Shown piece by piece: positions 1-12,242 of a DNA stretch of 64,000 nucleotides. The stretch is from Tubulanus polymorphus. Its lineage: Eukaryota > Nemertea > Palaeonemertea > Tubulaniformes > Tubulanidae. The stretch's first letter is position 1. Each line of letters opens with the position of its first letter. A program made the position numbers and the translations under genes. The notes below the pieces were generated by a model that saw only the letters and a list, made by a program, of their open reading frames with translations, made no database searches and was not told the DNA's origin. The stretch lies in NCBI RefSeq assembly GCF_964204645.1, contig NC_134026.1, positions 5,456,001 to 5,520,000 on the forward strand, in the 5' to 3' direction.

Positions 1-3000
1 TTTGTAAATAATGATTGTATAAGATTTTTTGTTAAAAAGAGTTCATTTATGTACATATATTTAGTGAAAGCGTGTAAAGGCGTGCTTGTTGTTTGTGTTT
101 GATGTCGATATACGTATTGTTATAAATTTTTGAGTTGACGATTTAATGCGCAAAAAAGAAAACATTCCCCTATACTGAGCAATGTCTTTCATTGTGGATT
201 TCTGATAATCATAGACACTGCCACTAACCAGTTAAATGCCAACACCCGGTTACTTTTCTAATCTCATTAGCGGATTGTATATCAAAAATAATCAATAAGT
301 TAATATGCCCTTAGAATTTCACATCTAAGTTAGTTTAGTTGGCTGAAACCGTTTTGGTCTGTGCTTTAAAACGATTATTGTAGTTATCGTGACGAAAGAC
401 TTGCTTTTAGTAAAACGGGAAGATTTTTGACGATGTAAATGTATTCGCCTTAACGCGTGTATGCTAGCTGAGATATGCTCTTCGAAGAAGTTTTGAAGTG
501 TAAATGTAGTCACTGATCAAATGATAACGTTTTAAAACTAGGACTGTTCTATACATAGTTATAATAACGTGAAGTAGGCATGTTTAGACTGAATGAATCG
601 TTCTTATTCTGGCTAAAAGCCAAGTCGGTTTCGTTCACCTTTTCATCGGAGGTCACACTGCGTACTACTACCACCTACCGCCACCGAGCATAACAACCCG
701 ATATCTTCGTGTTGACCCCGTTCTTGTAGATAAAAACCCATTGATATATAGATACCGGTATTTCTGGAAAGTTGCGAGAAGACCGCTACGAATTTGTTCA
801 AACTAGTTTTCAAACGTAGGTCATCGAGGTTGTTTACTCATTTCAACCGAATTGCACGATGCGCAGAAAAACTTCAAACATAGCCAATCATTGTCCTTGA
901 TTGATGATATTGCTTGGGCGTTTTAAATTGCATTTAGATTTTGTTGCAAGTTCATGCTTCTTATGAATGTTGACATTCCGTGTATTAATACGCATTAGGA
1001 ACATGATGTAAGATACTGTGCAACATCTTGAATACAAATAATAAGCTTAAGAGTTCAACATCTAGTCCCATAAGGTTTTGGACTTACTTTACCCCGTTGT
1101 TTACACCGCAAAATGCTCGAGTCCTTTTAAGATCTGGTCAGGAATAGAATACTCTCTTTAGAATGATACGGAAATTCCACCAAATGAAGCGATTTTTCCA
1201 TTCTTCGCGTGGCAGCTTTTTCTACGTTTCAAACACTTTACTTCTACTAGTAGATTGTGTACGCTTTGTTATGATTTTTTAACCGACTCGCGTTATTCTT
1301 TCGAGCACATGTTCCATTTCGGGGATAGTTAGTTTCCTGTGCATAGAATTCAAATATGTGCCTTATTATGTGTAGTTTTTGTGTATTTTCTTGCGTTTTC
1401 TTCATTAACTCTTGTTGAGATCAGTTAATCGACGCGCATTACTTGCCGTGACTTATTGGGTTGAAATAATACGTTGTAGTATGTTTACGACGAATATTCG
1501 GGGATTCTTTTGTGATTTGTAAATATAACAAAGCTTTGGGGTACTTAAAAAAGGATGAACATTACATTAATATAATAAGCACTTTGTACATAACCCTATT
1601 TAGTCTATGTTCTATATTCGTTTCAGTAGCTACCTTGTAAATAGTTGGCAAAGCGAATGCAATTCAAATCATGTATTTAAATTATGAAAGAGCAGTTATC
1701 ACCGTTGTATGTATGTATGTGTATTGATGCAGAAATTATTGTCAGGTTGTATATTTTGTGGAAAGTTTGTTTCTTTGCTGAGGTTTGCGAAAGTAGTTGC
1801 TACTTTCGAGAGAAATAGTTGTAATTACCCAAGAAAAACTTGAATGGATGTTATTGGCTTTTTGTCGAAATGAGTTTGAAGCACTTCATTTTGATATATC
1901 ACTGTAAAAATGCAGCGCATATTTGTTTTTAAAAAAAGATAAACGAATTTTTTCATTAAAATCCTAATAAATTATGAAAACATATTCTGTGGCTTCTTTG
2001 TTGTTGATATAATATATATATACATCTTTGTGGAGGACTTCATTTTCAAATTGAGTGGAAATCGAAGAAAAACTGTTTTTGTTTTCTACGACAAAGGTTT
2101 ACGATTTATCTGAGGAAAAGTAGATAAAGAGGTAATCGCTTTAAGGACATTCTTACTGAGCTCCTTCGTTTAGAGATAATCAGCTGATAAGGATATGGTA
2201 AGTTCCTTTGCCAACTTGTGATAATTTTTAAAAATGTGGTGTCAATTTAATGCGGCTGGCTCTATACCAAACGACAAACAACATGACACCGTTGAAATGA
2301 GCAGGTGTGTCGTCAGTGCGCGCTGATTGGTCGATTCAAACATCAGCCCATAAACTACCAACGACACAGTAATTATGACAACAAGCAATACACGATCGCG
2401 CGTCGCGCTCGTCTCAAGGTTGATAACATGCATACATAAGTAACTGTAAAAGAAATAATTCTCGTGAATATATTCACATGATGTGTTATATTAGCGTTTT
2501 CAGGCTGTTTGCCAATTTTTTTTCTCAAGATTTGCCAAAAAATATATAATAATGCGCTGAAATTAGGTACAATTTGGAAAAACAAGTGTTTGCATTTGCG
2601 TTATCCAGTCCTTAATGATTATGTTTATCTAAGATTAGATAATATCAGATAACATGTTGACGATCCTTAATTTGGTAAACCTATAGTATCTTATCTCAAT
2701 AAGACAGGATCTGGTACTCAAAATCCCCGGGTCGCGTATTTAGTCCAATGTGTAAACACAAATTCACGCTACAACAAGAACAAAAAAAAATTGTTTCAGC
2801 GGCTTTTTAATAAATGTATTCACAAAAAAAACACAGAAAAACAACATTTGTGAGATGAGGTGATTTGTGGGGAGATTCCATTGATCTGTTGAGAACAGAC
2901 GTCATCGCCACATCGAACCATCTCTGTCGTCTGCAGCAGCATAATCATCACCAGCAGTCTCTCATGTTACATTCCCGCAGCGCCAGTTAATGCAACCATA

Positions 3001-5010
3001 GCCATATGGGATACGTATCATACATATAAAGGCCTAAATCAATTAGAATAGACATAATTATTGAAACATGATCAAGATTTTGGCCGATTACATTATCGAA
3101 AATCACACAGCAAAGTTCTACATCTTTTTTATTTCAAATTTGTTTATTCATTCATGATATATCTTTACGTCAGACAAGGTTGTCTGAACAAAGTAGTGCA
3201 GCGTTAAAAAAAACATTACGTAATAAAAAAGTCTGGATTCACCAAAATTATATATGGCGAAAGATATTCCTGTGACAACAGGCGTTACAAATCGAGAAAG
3301 AAAAGAATCGTTCTGCGTTTGGATGTTTCCTCACAACAAGAAAAAGAAAACATATTGTCAGGTGTAAATAAGCAGTAAAGGCAAAAGGTGAAATACATAT
3401 TTTAAGTACGTTGATAAATCCATGAAGGTCTATTTACAATTTACCGGCGGTAGGTTTTATTAAGTGCGCATCTTTCTTTAGCGGCTGCCAAAAGTTAATG
3501 TGGTGGATTGATAAAGAAAATAATAAAGATCAATCTATTTGTAGTATCATTTTATGTTTTGATTATGATCATTTGACACGACTTCACAAATGATAGCGCA
3601 AATATCAGTTAGTCACCGGGGGCGCCATATGTCATTGCAGGAGGGAATAAGCGCGCGATAAATTGCATTACCCTAAACATTTTTTTCCTACGTTCAAATT
3701 AAAAAGATTCGCTTTTCAGATGATTGATCTAGTACGGTTTCTTCGTTGCACCTTTCCATTCTATATACGGGTAGAGCATTTTACTGGACCTTTAGGGCCG
3801 TAGGCCTACCTAGCATTTGAATTTGGGGAAGGCAGATATATCCGAAAAAGGACGGTTCTATTGAATATAACAATAATATAGGCGCTTTTCCCACATTTCA
3901 GAGGGGCAACTGCCCCTGCCCTTGTCCTCCGCTATGTACGACCCTAGGCCTTTAGCGGAAGTTTCGAAAAGTGAGAAATATTATTCATCAAACGAACTGG
4001 TTGATAAAAAGTGTGGCGTTGAAAATCCCGTGGATAATGCGGCTCAAATAGATTTTGCATTAAAAAAGCGCGGACCTTTTTCGGACTTTGTTCTAACGAT
4101 ATTCGATGTGTGTATTTTCATTCACACACCCTGATAAGCGAACATTGACCCAGACGATGCCGTCTGCGATTGACGTCGTCGCGAAAAATTCTTTGGTGGA
4201 GATGTCACGTAGTACGAACCTATCTCTGTTACTACTTGTCCAAACAACATCGTGTTAAGATACTAACAGGAATATGTCATACAGTCGTTTCTCACTAAAT
4301 TCATGCAGTCACCTTCCATGTTTACGAGCAACGGCTCAACGTGCTACGAAGTCCATCCTACCCAGACGATTACACAAAACGGGAAAATTCGATCCAAGGA
4401 GAAGGATAACAGTAGAATACAAACCTATACAAATTGGAAAAACGTCGATGCAAAAAACAAGAAAAACTATTTCTTCATTCGATGGGAGAACGTCTGGAAC
4501 TCGGTACCAGAGGAAGTACCGGTAGTCATTGCATCTACAGCGGACACAGGATTAGACAAAATTGACATCTTCCCAGGCGCTGGCGGCATATCAATTCGAT
4601 GGGGAGCCCGGACATCTAAAGCTGGGCGTAGGTCGACCTTGCGACGGCTTGCGACTCACTGCGACGCGATTCACTGCGATCGCCAGCAACGATCGCAAGG
4701 CCTACGCCCGCAGTCGTGTTTGCATGATATGAATTTGTAGGAGGGCTCATATTTTCGTAAAATATATAACTTCTTTGCGGAAATTGCATACTGTATTTTC
4801 GTGTTTATGGAGCTTGCTAGCTACACGGTATAAACCATCTCCTTGATAAATTGCCTTTTATAGAAAACCCGTCCAGTCTCATTTCATGTGACGACAGATT
4901 GAAAATCGACGCACCGCGTAAGAAATAACAAAATACACGCACCACAGTGTCGGCTAAATATACAACTAAAATATAATTCATTCTTCTCAGCTCCTTTCCG
5001 TACAACAGCT
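1..5010. other. Intergenic; probable 3'UTR of an upstream gene at left edge
   Basis: No reading frame here has convincing coding character; the longest open frame (4303-4740, 145 codons) has no recognisable domain and runs into a GC-rich hairpin. Positions 1-1970 are T-rich and end with AATAAA at 1966-1971, followed about 15-35 bases later by a GT/T-rich stretch. That is the layout expected of a cleavage and polyadenylation site, so this may be the 3' untranslated tail of a plus-strand gene lying left of the window (inference). The rest is AT-rich DNA with repeat debris, including a GGGGC-rich patch at 3901-3930. Confidence 0.5.
4624..4709. repeat. GC-rich imperfect palindrome (hairpin/MITE-like)
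   Basis: The outer arms GGGCGTAGG (4624-4632) and CCTACGCCC (4701-4709) are perfect complements. They are followed inward by a second complementary block (CCTTGCGA on the left, TCGCAAGG on the right) and further imperfect pairing rich in GCGAC/GCGATCGC. The GC-richness contrasts sharply with the AT-rich surroundings. A foldback transposon remnant is the likeliest explanation. Confidence 0.6.
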
Positions 5011-5016
5011 TTTATT
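5011..5016 (-). terminator. Candidate polyadenylation signal of ANKUB1
   Basis: TTTATT on the plus strand reads AATAAA on the minus strand, about 470 bases beyond the ANKUB1 stop codon. The position suits a 3' end, but AT-rich DNA produces such hexamers by chance. Confidence 0.35.
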
Positions 5017-5485
5017 TAGTCCTTTTTACATAATATTCTTTATCACAGACGAATAATATCACAATTCAATATAGACTACATGTGTATAAGATTATTATTG
5101 GTAAATAGCACGGATTTGAAGATTATTGCAAACGAACTAATTTGAAATTATTACCATTTAAAAACAATACACTCTCTGCCTCCCAACGATCATGTTGATG
5201 ACGTTGCATAGTAGGACGGCATGACGTCATACAACATTTGAACTCAGCAGAAGTACGAGAATTAGAATACATCCGAGATTAACTTATAAATATTTACTAT
5301 ACATATCAACGATATCTCAATTATGAATACAGAACAAGTGGGAGTTTACGGCACCTCCCTACCGAGATGCGGATTAATGCGCAATGTAGATAATCTCTTG
5401 AAAATCGACATTCGAGATTTGATCGAATATAAATATTTTAAACAATAATAACAATATGTCCTTTGAGTTTCAAATTGAATCAATT

Positions 5486-7509
5486 TCAACTTTCCACTAA
5501 ACTTAAAGTGACGGAGCGTTCTCCGTCCAACGATTTCTTCACCTTTTGTGTGGTCAACGTCATTGCTAACCTCACCTGATGTAACCACGGTTTTTCTTTG
5601 AAAGTGTTCGCGACGGATAAACATTTAATCGCGTAGTCTCTGGATTTCATACCCCTATATTTCTCGTACTGATCCAAAGTTCGTTGCGCATCGTCCACCT
5701 CGTAAACCCCTACGTGATAGAACGGTTTCGGCAAACTGTCTACACTGTTCATTGGTAACGGGATGCCGTACTCGGCAGACTTCGCTTTGACGAGTAATGC
5801 TGCTGACTTCGTCTGCCGCTTCTTCGGTCGTCCGTCTGCATCGCTCATCGATTTGGCCGATTTCAAATTTTTCGGCCCGCTAGATTCGTTAGGTTTTAAT
5901 TTACCCGTTTCTAAATAGTTACTTTTCATAGAAGCCGCGCTCGGGCTATTCGGTCTAAGCTCGGATGTTTCTGAACCGGTCGAATGCATAGCGAGATTCT
6001 GGTGTGACTGACTTTTCGATTTCTTCATCGATGATTGGTTGCCATAGCTCAGATTCTGCTGTGACTGGCTAACGCGACGGCGTTCTTTGATTGGTGGTAA
6101 GCGAACCGAGTCATCGAGCTCATCAGTTGGAGACGTCAGCATCGGGTACGTGCTCGATTCGCTATGCCCCGACCTATCACTAGCCTTATCATCTATGATG
6201 CTACTTTTGCCCGATTTTAGACCGGCAATAACGGACTTATTCAAGCGACCGATTCGAGGCAATTTCACATTAACATTCAACAACCTTCTGAAATAGCCCT
6301 CCGGGTCATCGTCATCGATGTCAAGATGTGCCGGCGGCAAGTTCAATATTTTCCTATTTTCGATATCAAATCTGGTGATGGCTTTAGATTTAGCTTGCAT
6401 TTGACACTCGGAAAAGCCGTCGACGTAGACACCCTGTCCAACCAGCGGTGCATCTTTCTCAGGTCGACGCTTCAAAGAAGACTTATCTAAACCGTAAATC
6501 AGTAACGTACGCTCTTTGGCTCGTTCGCCCCAAGCTCTCATCTTGGCGTACAGCGACAACGGTACGGACGTCGTCGAATAAGCGATGCGACTCCATTGCT
6601 TCGTCAACAGAAATTGCGCGCAATGTTTATGTTTCTGTCGAAGAGCGATATTTAGTGGTCTGAGACCGTTACCATCTTTAGTCATAACTGTACATACGTT
6701 GTTATGTACAAAAGCACGCAGTACCCCGAGCTGACCGTTCTCCGTCGCTTCGTGTACGGGACATTTGAAACTGTCGACGTGTTTCGTTTTCAAGCACCAC
6801 TGTCGGTACGGGTGTTGCCCAACTGGTTCATCGTGACGAATTCCCTGTTTCATCAGCGAAATCGCCAGGTCAACGTGGCCAAAATGAGCAGCAATGTACA
6901 TCGCTACTTTCATCTGATATCTGGCCACGAATTCATCGGCCGATAACTTAGCCATCATGTGATCGGTAAAACCCATAACCGCCAGTGTCAAAAAGTCGTT
7001 CCAGCCATCCCATGTTTCCAGGTTAATCGTATCACCTGCCTGGATGTCGTACTCATCAAGACCATGTACATCGTACATTTCCCTATCGTCTTTCGTAACC
7101 AGACGAAACACCCCGACCGGCAGTCCAGTCTTCTTCGACGCTAATGTCCTCAATTCCGCTGTGAGCATTTCTCGAATTTTGATCCGTTCCAGAATGTTCA
7201 AAGTTTCTCGGTTGTGTACGCAGTAGATGTACAGGATCGGATTGCGTTCTTCTTTCAGGAAAGCTCGGATCGTTGATCCGGGATTCACGCCGATATCGGT
7301 GAGAATCCACTCGTCTCCAAGTTCAGCGCCGCCATAACTGAGAACCAAAATATTCTTGGCGGTTTCCATATCTCCGGTAGCTGCATTATTCGGACGGATG
7401 AAGAATTTGTCTTGGACCATTACCTTCACATCGGCTACAGTTTTACCATGCGGAATGTCCATTGATGCCCGTTCATCTCCGAATGAAACGAATATTCGCA
7501 TTTTAGGTT
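5486..7509 (-). CDS. ANKUB1: ANKUB1: ankyrin repeat and ubiquitin domain-containing protein 1, main exon
   Basis: This one large exon carries essentially the whole conserved ANKUB1 protein. The conserved start is the Met at 7499-7501 (MRIFVSFGDERASMDI), giving 671 residues to the stop at 5486. Residues 1-95 form a ubiquitin-like fold, followed by a second ubiquitin-like stretch with the WDGW motif near 165. Ankyrin-type helices span about 190-320 (VAMYIAAHFGHVDLAISLMKQG, PVHEATENGQLG). A basic, Ser-rich low-complexity linker follows, then a conserved C-terminal block containing CLSVANTFKEKPWL. A splice acceptor (polypyrimidine tract and CAG at 7510-7512) lies eight bases before the ATG, so an upstream exon exists; it is either non-coding or the 11738-12242 exon, which joins in frame. 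Family function is poorly known; ubiquitin-like plus ankyrin modules suggest an adaptor. Family recognition is firm, the start less so. Confidence 0.9.
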
Positions 7510-8234
7510 CTGAAAATAGACAAAATTGAAAATAGCCGTCAGTTACTGTGTCGATATTCAATTTCCAAGATGAAACATAAGCGCAATCGCGTATTTTGTA
7601 TATTCATGACCCCATGAACGAGGCGAGAAACATCAGAAATCGCCTAATAAGTAAAAACCCACAGTTGATGATTAGAACGTTTATTGTCTGACAGTTTTAC
7701 TTATTGACTCTGAATACTGAGATTTTGATATCTCTAGTCATCAGATATCGCCTCTTTACCGTTACCATAAAACATTAGAGTCATAATAACGAATTTAACT
7801 TTACTCCACGCCGTTACTAATTGACGCAACGATCTTCATTTACTACATTGTTTTAGTTCTGAGGCGCAGAAATAATTTGTAATCAGACACTCATCAAATG
7901 GTGATGATACTGGGGGATTTTTAGGTCGAATGATTCGGGCGCGTGGAAATCAATAGGTTTACTGGTAATGATCGATGCTTAGTCATCAGAAATATGTTCA
8001 GTTTCATTCGACATAGATCGATTACCAATATCTAGCCTGACGACATCATTGTGGTTTGTAACGTCGATGTGATGTGAAGACTGTGAACTTTATATCATTC
8101 GCAGGACACCTCTATTCTCGCATACTAAATATATACATATTCATTCATAAGAAATTTCATGTAAACAGCGATTCTACAATGTTACTTGGTGATGATTTTA
8201 TTATACATCGGTCCGACAAACCGTGGACGTTACA

Positions 8235-8301
8235 CGAACGGGGGTTAAGTTTTGATTCGAATTAGCAAACTAACCCGAATTAATGGCTTAATCCCTGTTC
8301 G
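8235..8301. repeat. 67-bp imperfect inverted repeat
   Basis: The left arm begins CGAACGGGGGTTAAG at 8235. The right arm ends with the complement of CGAACAGGGATTAAG at 8301, with further pairing of the ATTCGAATTAG and CTAACCCGAAT stretches toward the centre. This looks like a small foldback or MITE remnant. Confidence 0.55.
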
Positions 8302-11300
8302 CGAAACCGGGCCCGGGCCAAACAGTTGTTCGTATAGTCCACAGACAAAACGAAATCTCTACTGAAATGAAAGTTACAACGAGGGACATATGTATGAAAA
8401 ATAGCTGATGTATATATTGAAATCGATAATTAATACCGACAGAACGAATTTACGTTTTTTACTGATATCGTCTGAACTTTCGTAAAGATATACTTTATTG
8501 TACAAATTATTAAATTCAATCTAGAAATGCATAAACGACAGTACACAACATTTCTAAGTATATATACCTTTACGTCTTTTGCGAAAAGAGCCGAGCATCT
8601 CTAATAGGAACTGGTCCAGTGGCATTTTGAAGGCGGTTATTCCCTCTCAATGATAGAACAGTTTTGCGTATATTAATGAGATAAATATTGCTTTCTTAGC
8701 GCTTTCTGTTCGTGTTGACTGTAATTATGTGGACGATGTTAGCTGGTTTTTCAACCGTCACCAAGGTATATCTGTTAGAGAGCTCTTACAGCTATATTCA
8801 ATGCTTTGACATAAAATCGCAATAAACTCTTTCTTTGTACAAAAACATTCGCGTGATTTATATTATTTTAGGTTTGGTCACGGTGTAAATTTCAGCGCAG
8901 AGGTACTGCTCGGGTTAATTAGGAACCATAAAAGCGGGTCGTACTCGGGTGAAGTCGACAAATTGAATTTTAACGGTGCTTTTACAGGCATTATTGATAT
9001 GATTATAATGGTAAAGAAATGAACGAATGAACGAAGGCAAGGTGCATATTAAGCATAGCAAATCCCGTATGAATATATGAAATAGCCGTTAAGTGATAAA
9101 CTCACCAAAAAAACAACTATTCAATGTGTAATATACCAAACCGCATTGAAAGAGTCTTTTAGACTATGAAAGAAATTACAAAACTATCATACACAATAAA
9201 AGAATAGCTTGGTAATATGCATATCTATTATTTCAGGTTTATGAGATTTCTTTCATGCGCAGAATGAAGAATAACGAAACTTATTAATTAGTTTTCTGCT
9301 AGAAAAAATAACTAGCACTCGTTTGAATACTTAGAATACTTTAGTTATACAATTTGACAAAACACGAACGCCACATGTAGTCATTTATCGATTACAAGTG
9401 GTATTATAGAATAAACGGGTATTCCATAAACACTAAATACACGGGGCAGATCTAGAGGGGATGTTCGAGAGGTTCGGATCCCCTGTCATGTCCTGATGTA
9501 TCCGTTTCGAAAGAAGCTAATACGAATTTAACCCGCAGCCAGACCCATATTGGCTGTCTGATACTGACCTAATGCCTAATGCTGTCATAATCTTTTAGGC
9601 TCTTGCCCACAAGGTACGAACGTACCCTGCAAAGTCTCGGGTTCCACTAATTTTTTTGTTAAAGGATGTTTTCCTACAGATAGCAGGATAGATAGATACT
9701 GTAACGGTGAAGTTTGAACAGGCCCAACCCTTCTTTGAAACTAACCCCTAATGTCTAAACTGTAAATGATAAAATGCCACCCAGTGCCCTTATTGGTGCG
9801 GCGATACAACGACTTACTATGAAATTAACTGCAGCAATCAGAGCTGAGAAATAAGAATATAAAAAACTTACAAATTGTTATTCATGCTTATATTATAATG
9901 TACCCAGCTCTCCAGCATCCCGTATATGATTAATAACATTGCGTGGTTTGCGGCCACTAGTAATAGCTGTTGATAGAATGGGTAACGATGGAAATATAAA
10001 AGTAACCCATTAACCACGATCGTAATTGATTAATCTTAACGGAACTCCATATGTGGAGTTTCCGGAGTTTCAACTCATAAATCAGCGCAGATTTCTATAT
10101 ATTCCAATTGGTGGCGCATAGATCGGACATAGCCGCAGGTGTTCTCCGTGAAGACTGGGTAGTTCAAAAAATTATTGAAGACGAAATATAGATTAGTTAG
10201 GATATCAATTAACCGGTTATTTCAACGCTTTTAATTACTATATTTGAAATTAGAAGAACTTTCTCCGTTAGAAAGATTTATGACATCAGCGAAGTCGACA
10301 ATGCCTCTCGCGGTGGTCTGGGGGCCTCCTTCGTAAAAAATGACATTTTCTTACGCTGTAATGTACGTGGCCTTGTTTTTAATCGATTCTTATTCTTATT
10401 GCTGAGAGAAAATGAATGTACACCAACTTTTTCTGACATTTGGAAAAATGGACATTGAGCACACCTCCTTTACCTCCAAAATCATTTGAGGTTGTATTGC
10501 GCAATCAGATTATTACGTTGAATTCAGAGATCATTTTTGTTATGTATAGAAATTTGTAGCCTTTTATACTTGAATGAGAATTAATTACTAATGACGACGT
10601 GAAGCGGGTTGTTAAAGCCGTTGACCTGTCTAAATTCGAGAGTTCATGATTCTATCGGGAGAAAACTAATAGTTTTATTACTCCGTGATAAAAGATTCGC
10701 AAAAGAAATGTTTGCTTACTCCGACAACGACCGCAGATGTTTAACCGAGAACGCTGAACGAGGTCTTGCGGTGTCGTTTTTCTCACATGACTTGATGCGA
10801 CGATTGCATAATCAGGTTTTTTATTGATGTCAACAATCAAAATTAGTTTGCTCAAAGGTTTTACGAAGGCCTCGTTACACAAGAAAATAAATGAGGATAT
10901 GTGATATATAATACTTGATTTCAAAATGTTTCAATACATTTTGTTTATTTGCAGAGAAACGATATTTAGAAAATGTACTGATATCTAGAAGATGGGCTAA
11001 AGTGCATTATATACATATACATATACATGTGCATTATACATATGTTCTGGATATTTGACGTGGCTGTATTGTCAGAGTCAACAGGATATATTAATCAATC
11101 AACGCGATTTGTTAATTGATTATCGGTCGCACCGGATGGTCGTTGTTTTACTGACGTGGCCTTCAAAAACCCACGTCTCTTGGTCTCGTTCTCTTCTCGG
11201 ACTGTTCTGCAGCCGTCTCACTAAAGGCTTTTGCGCGGTGTCAACTGTCTGAATGATACAACGCGGTTATAACAACCAAAAGTTCTGTGCTATACTGTAT

Positions 11301-11474
11301 CTGTACTTCGATTTCCGATTTTAAAATCAAACCCCCTGTTTCGCTCTCGGCAGGTGTGGTGGGTCTTCAAGGGACACTCAATCATAAAATCAAACGAAAT
11401 TTACCTATCAAATAAATAACAGGGACAATCCCTATTATGCGTAAGATAAAAAATAAACAACCAAAAGTTCTCTT

Positions 11475-11528
11475 ATTTCTCTGAACTAGGAACTCTGTAT
11501 CATTTCTCTGAGCTAGGAACGCTGTATC
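11475..11528. repeat. 27-bp direct tandem duplication
   Basis: Two adjacent copies start at 11475 and 11502. Each reads ATTTCTCTGA(A/G)CTAGGAAC(T/G)CTGTATC, with two mismatches between them. Simple replication slippage is a sufficient explanation. Confidence 0.7.
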
Positions 11529-11737
11529 AACTGAACTCAGGGTATGCCTGAATATAATAAGTGAACTTTCTATCGATCGCCATTTGAAATCTCATTGCAA
11601 ATATAATTTATCTGTAAACTGATTGGTCTTTCAGTATTTTCAATCATTTTTAGTTGCTGCTTCGATGGGATTGTTAAAGTAAACTGCCGATGCGGTTTTA
11701 CGTGAACAACGAACGATTTATTTTGGTGTATGCCTAC

Positions 11738-12242
11738 CTGTCGAATCGAGGATTAATTTATAATGCATCGAATCACGTCGTTTCATCCCTCTTTTCCTCT
11801 GTGAATCCTCTAACCGTTTTTGCAATTCAAAACTAGTCGTAGCTCGAACATTAGGTGTTACCGGCCAGGTCTCAGTTAGAAAAGCTATCGCATCGTTCTT
11901 CGCCGGCCGTTCGGGTGGAGTATCTTCGGCAATCACTGGAGTGTGAGAGGACAGTCTGGACATCATCCACGGTACTATCGATGCGCGCCTGACTATAGAT
12001 AACCTTCTAGGCGCGGAGGCAGGCGGCCGATACATGAATTCATTTTCCAAATCAGCGCTATCATTGTCACCGTTTTCATCGTTGCGGTGCAATTCGAGCC
12101 TGGTAGATGACTTTCGGAAACCAAACGCCAGTTCATCACGAACTGTTATTACCCGATCGTGCGGTATTTCAATCGGGATTTTGGTCGGTTTCTCGTCGCT
12201 GAATAATCTTTCCATCACAACCGTTGAAAATCCTTTCAACAA
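11738..12242 (-). CDS. Probable 5' coding exon of ANKUB1 (N-terminal extension)
   Basis: The reading frame opens at ATG 12242-12240 and runs 168 codons to a consensus donor (CAG|GTAGGC at 11738/11737), leaving phase 1. The ANKUB1 exon acceptor needs exactly two bases to enter its frame, so joining 11738 to 7509 yields an uninterrupted 842-residue product with a GAA codon across the junction. The encoded segment is basic and Ser/Arg-rich, has no recognised domain and looks disordered; it resembles the equally basic linker in the downstream exon. Vertebrate ANKUB1 starts at the ubiquitin-like domain, so this would be an extension. It could instead be a short separate gene whose frame continues ten codons past the donor to a stop at 11718. 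The phase match has a one-in-three chance of being accidental. Confidence 0.5.

Larger units (their letters stand above)
7510..11737. other. Probable ANKUB1 intron, non-coding
   Basis: If the exon at 11738-12242 belongs to ANKUB1, this is a 4.2-kb intron with a GT donor at 11737-11736 and an AG acceptor at 7511-7510. It contains a foldback element (8235-8301), a 27-bp tandem duplication (11475-11528) and otherwise featureless AT-rich DNA. Open frames of 60-90 codons here lack splice context and any domain signature. Confidence 0.5.

Noticed and set aside
4303-4740. 145-codon open frame as a gene
   Set aside because: No domain, no splice or start context, and its 3' third is a GC-rich hairpin repeat.
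10609-10924. Overlapping open frames on both strands
   Set aside because: Low-complexity translations without splice signals or family resemblance.
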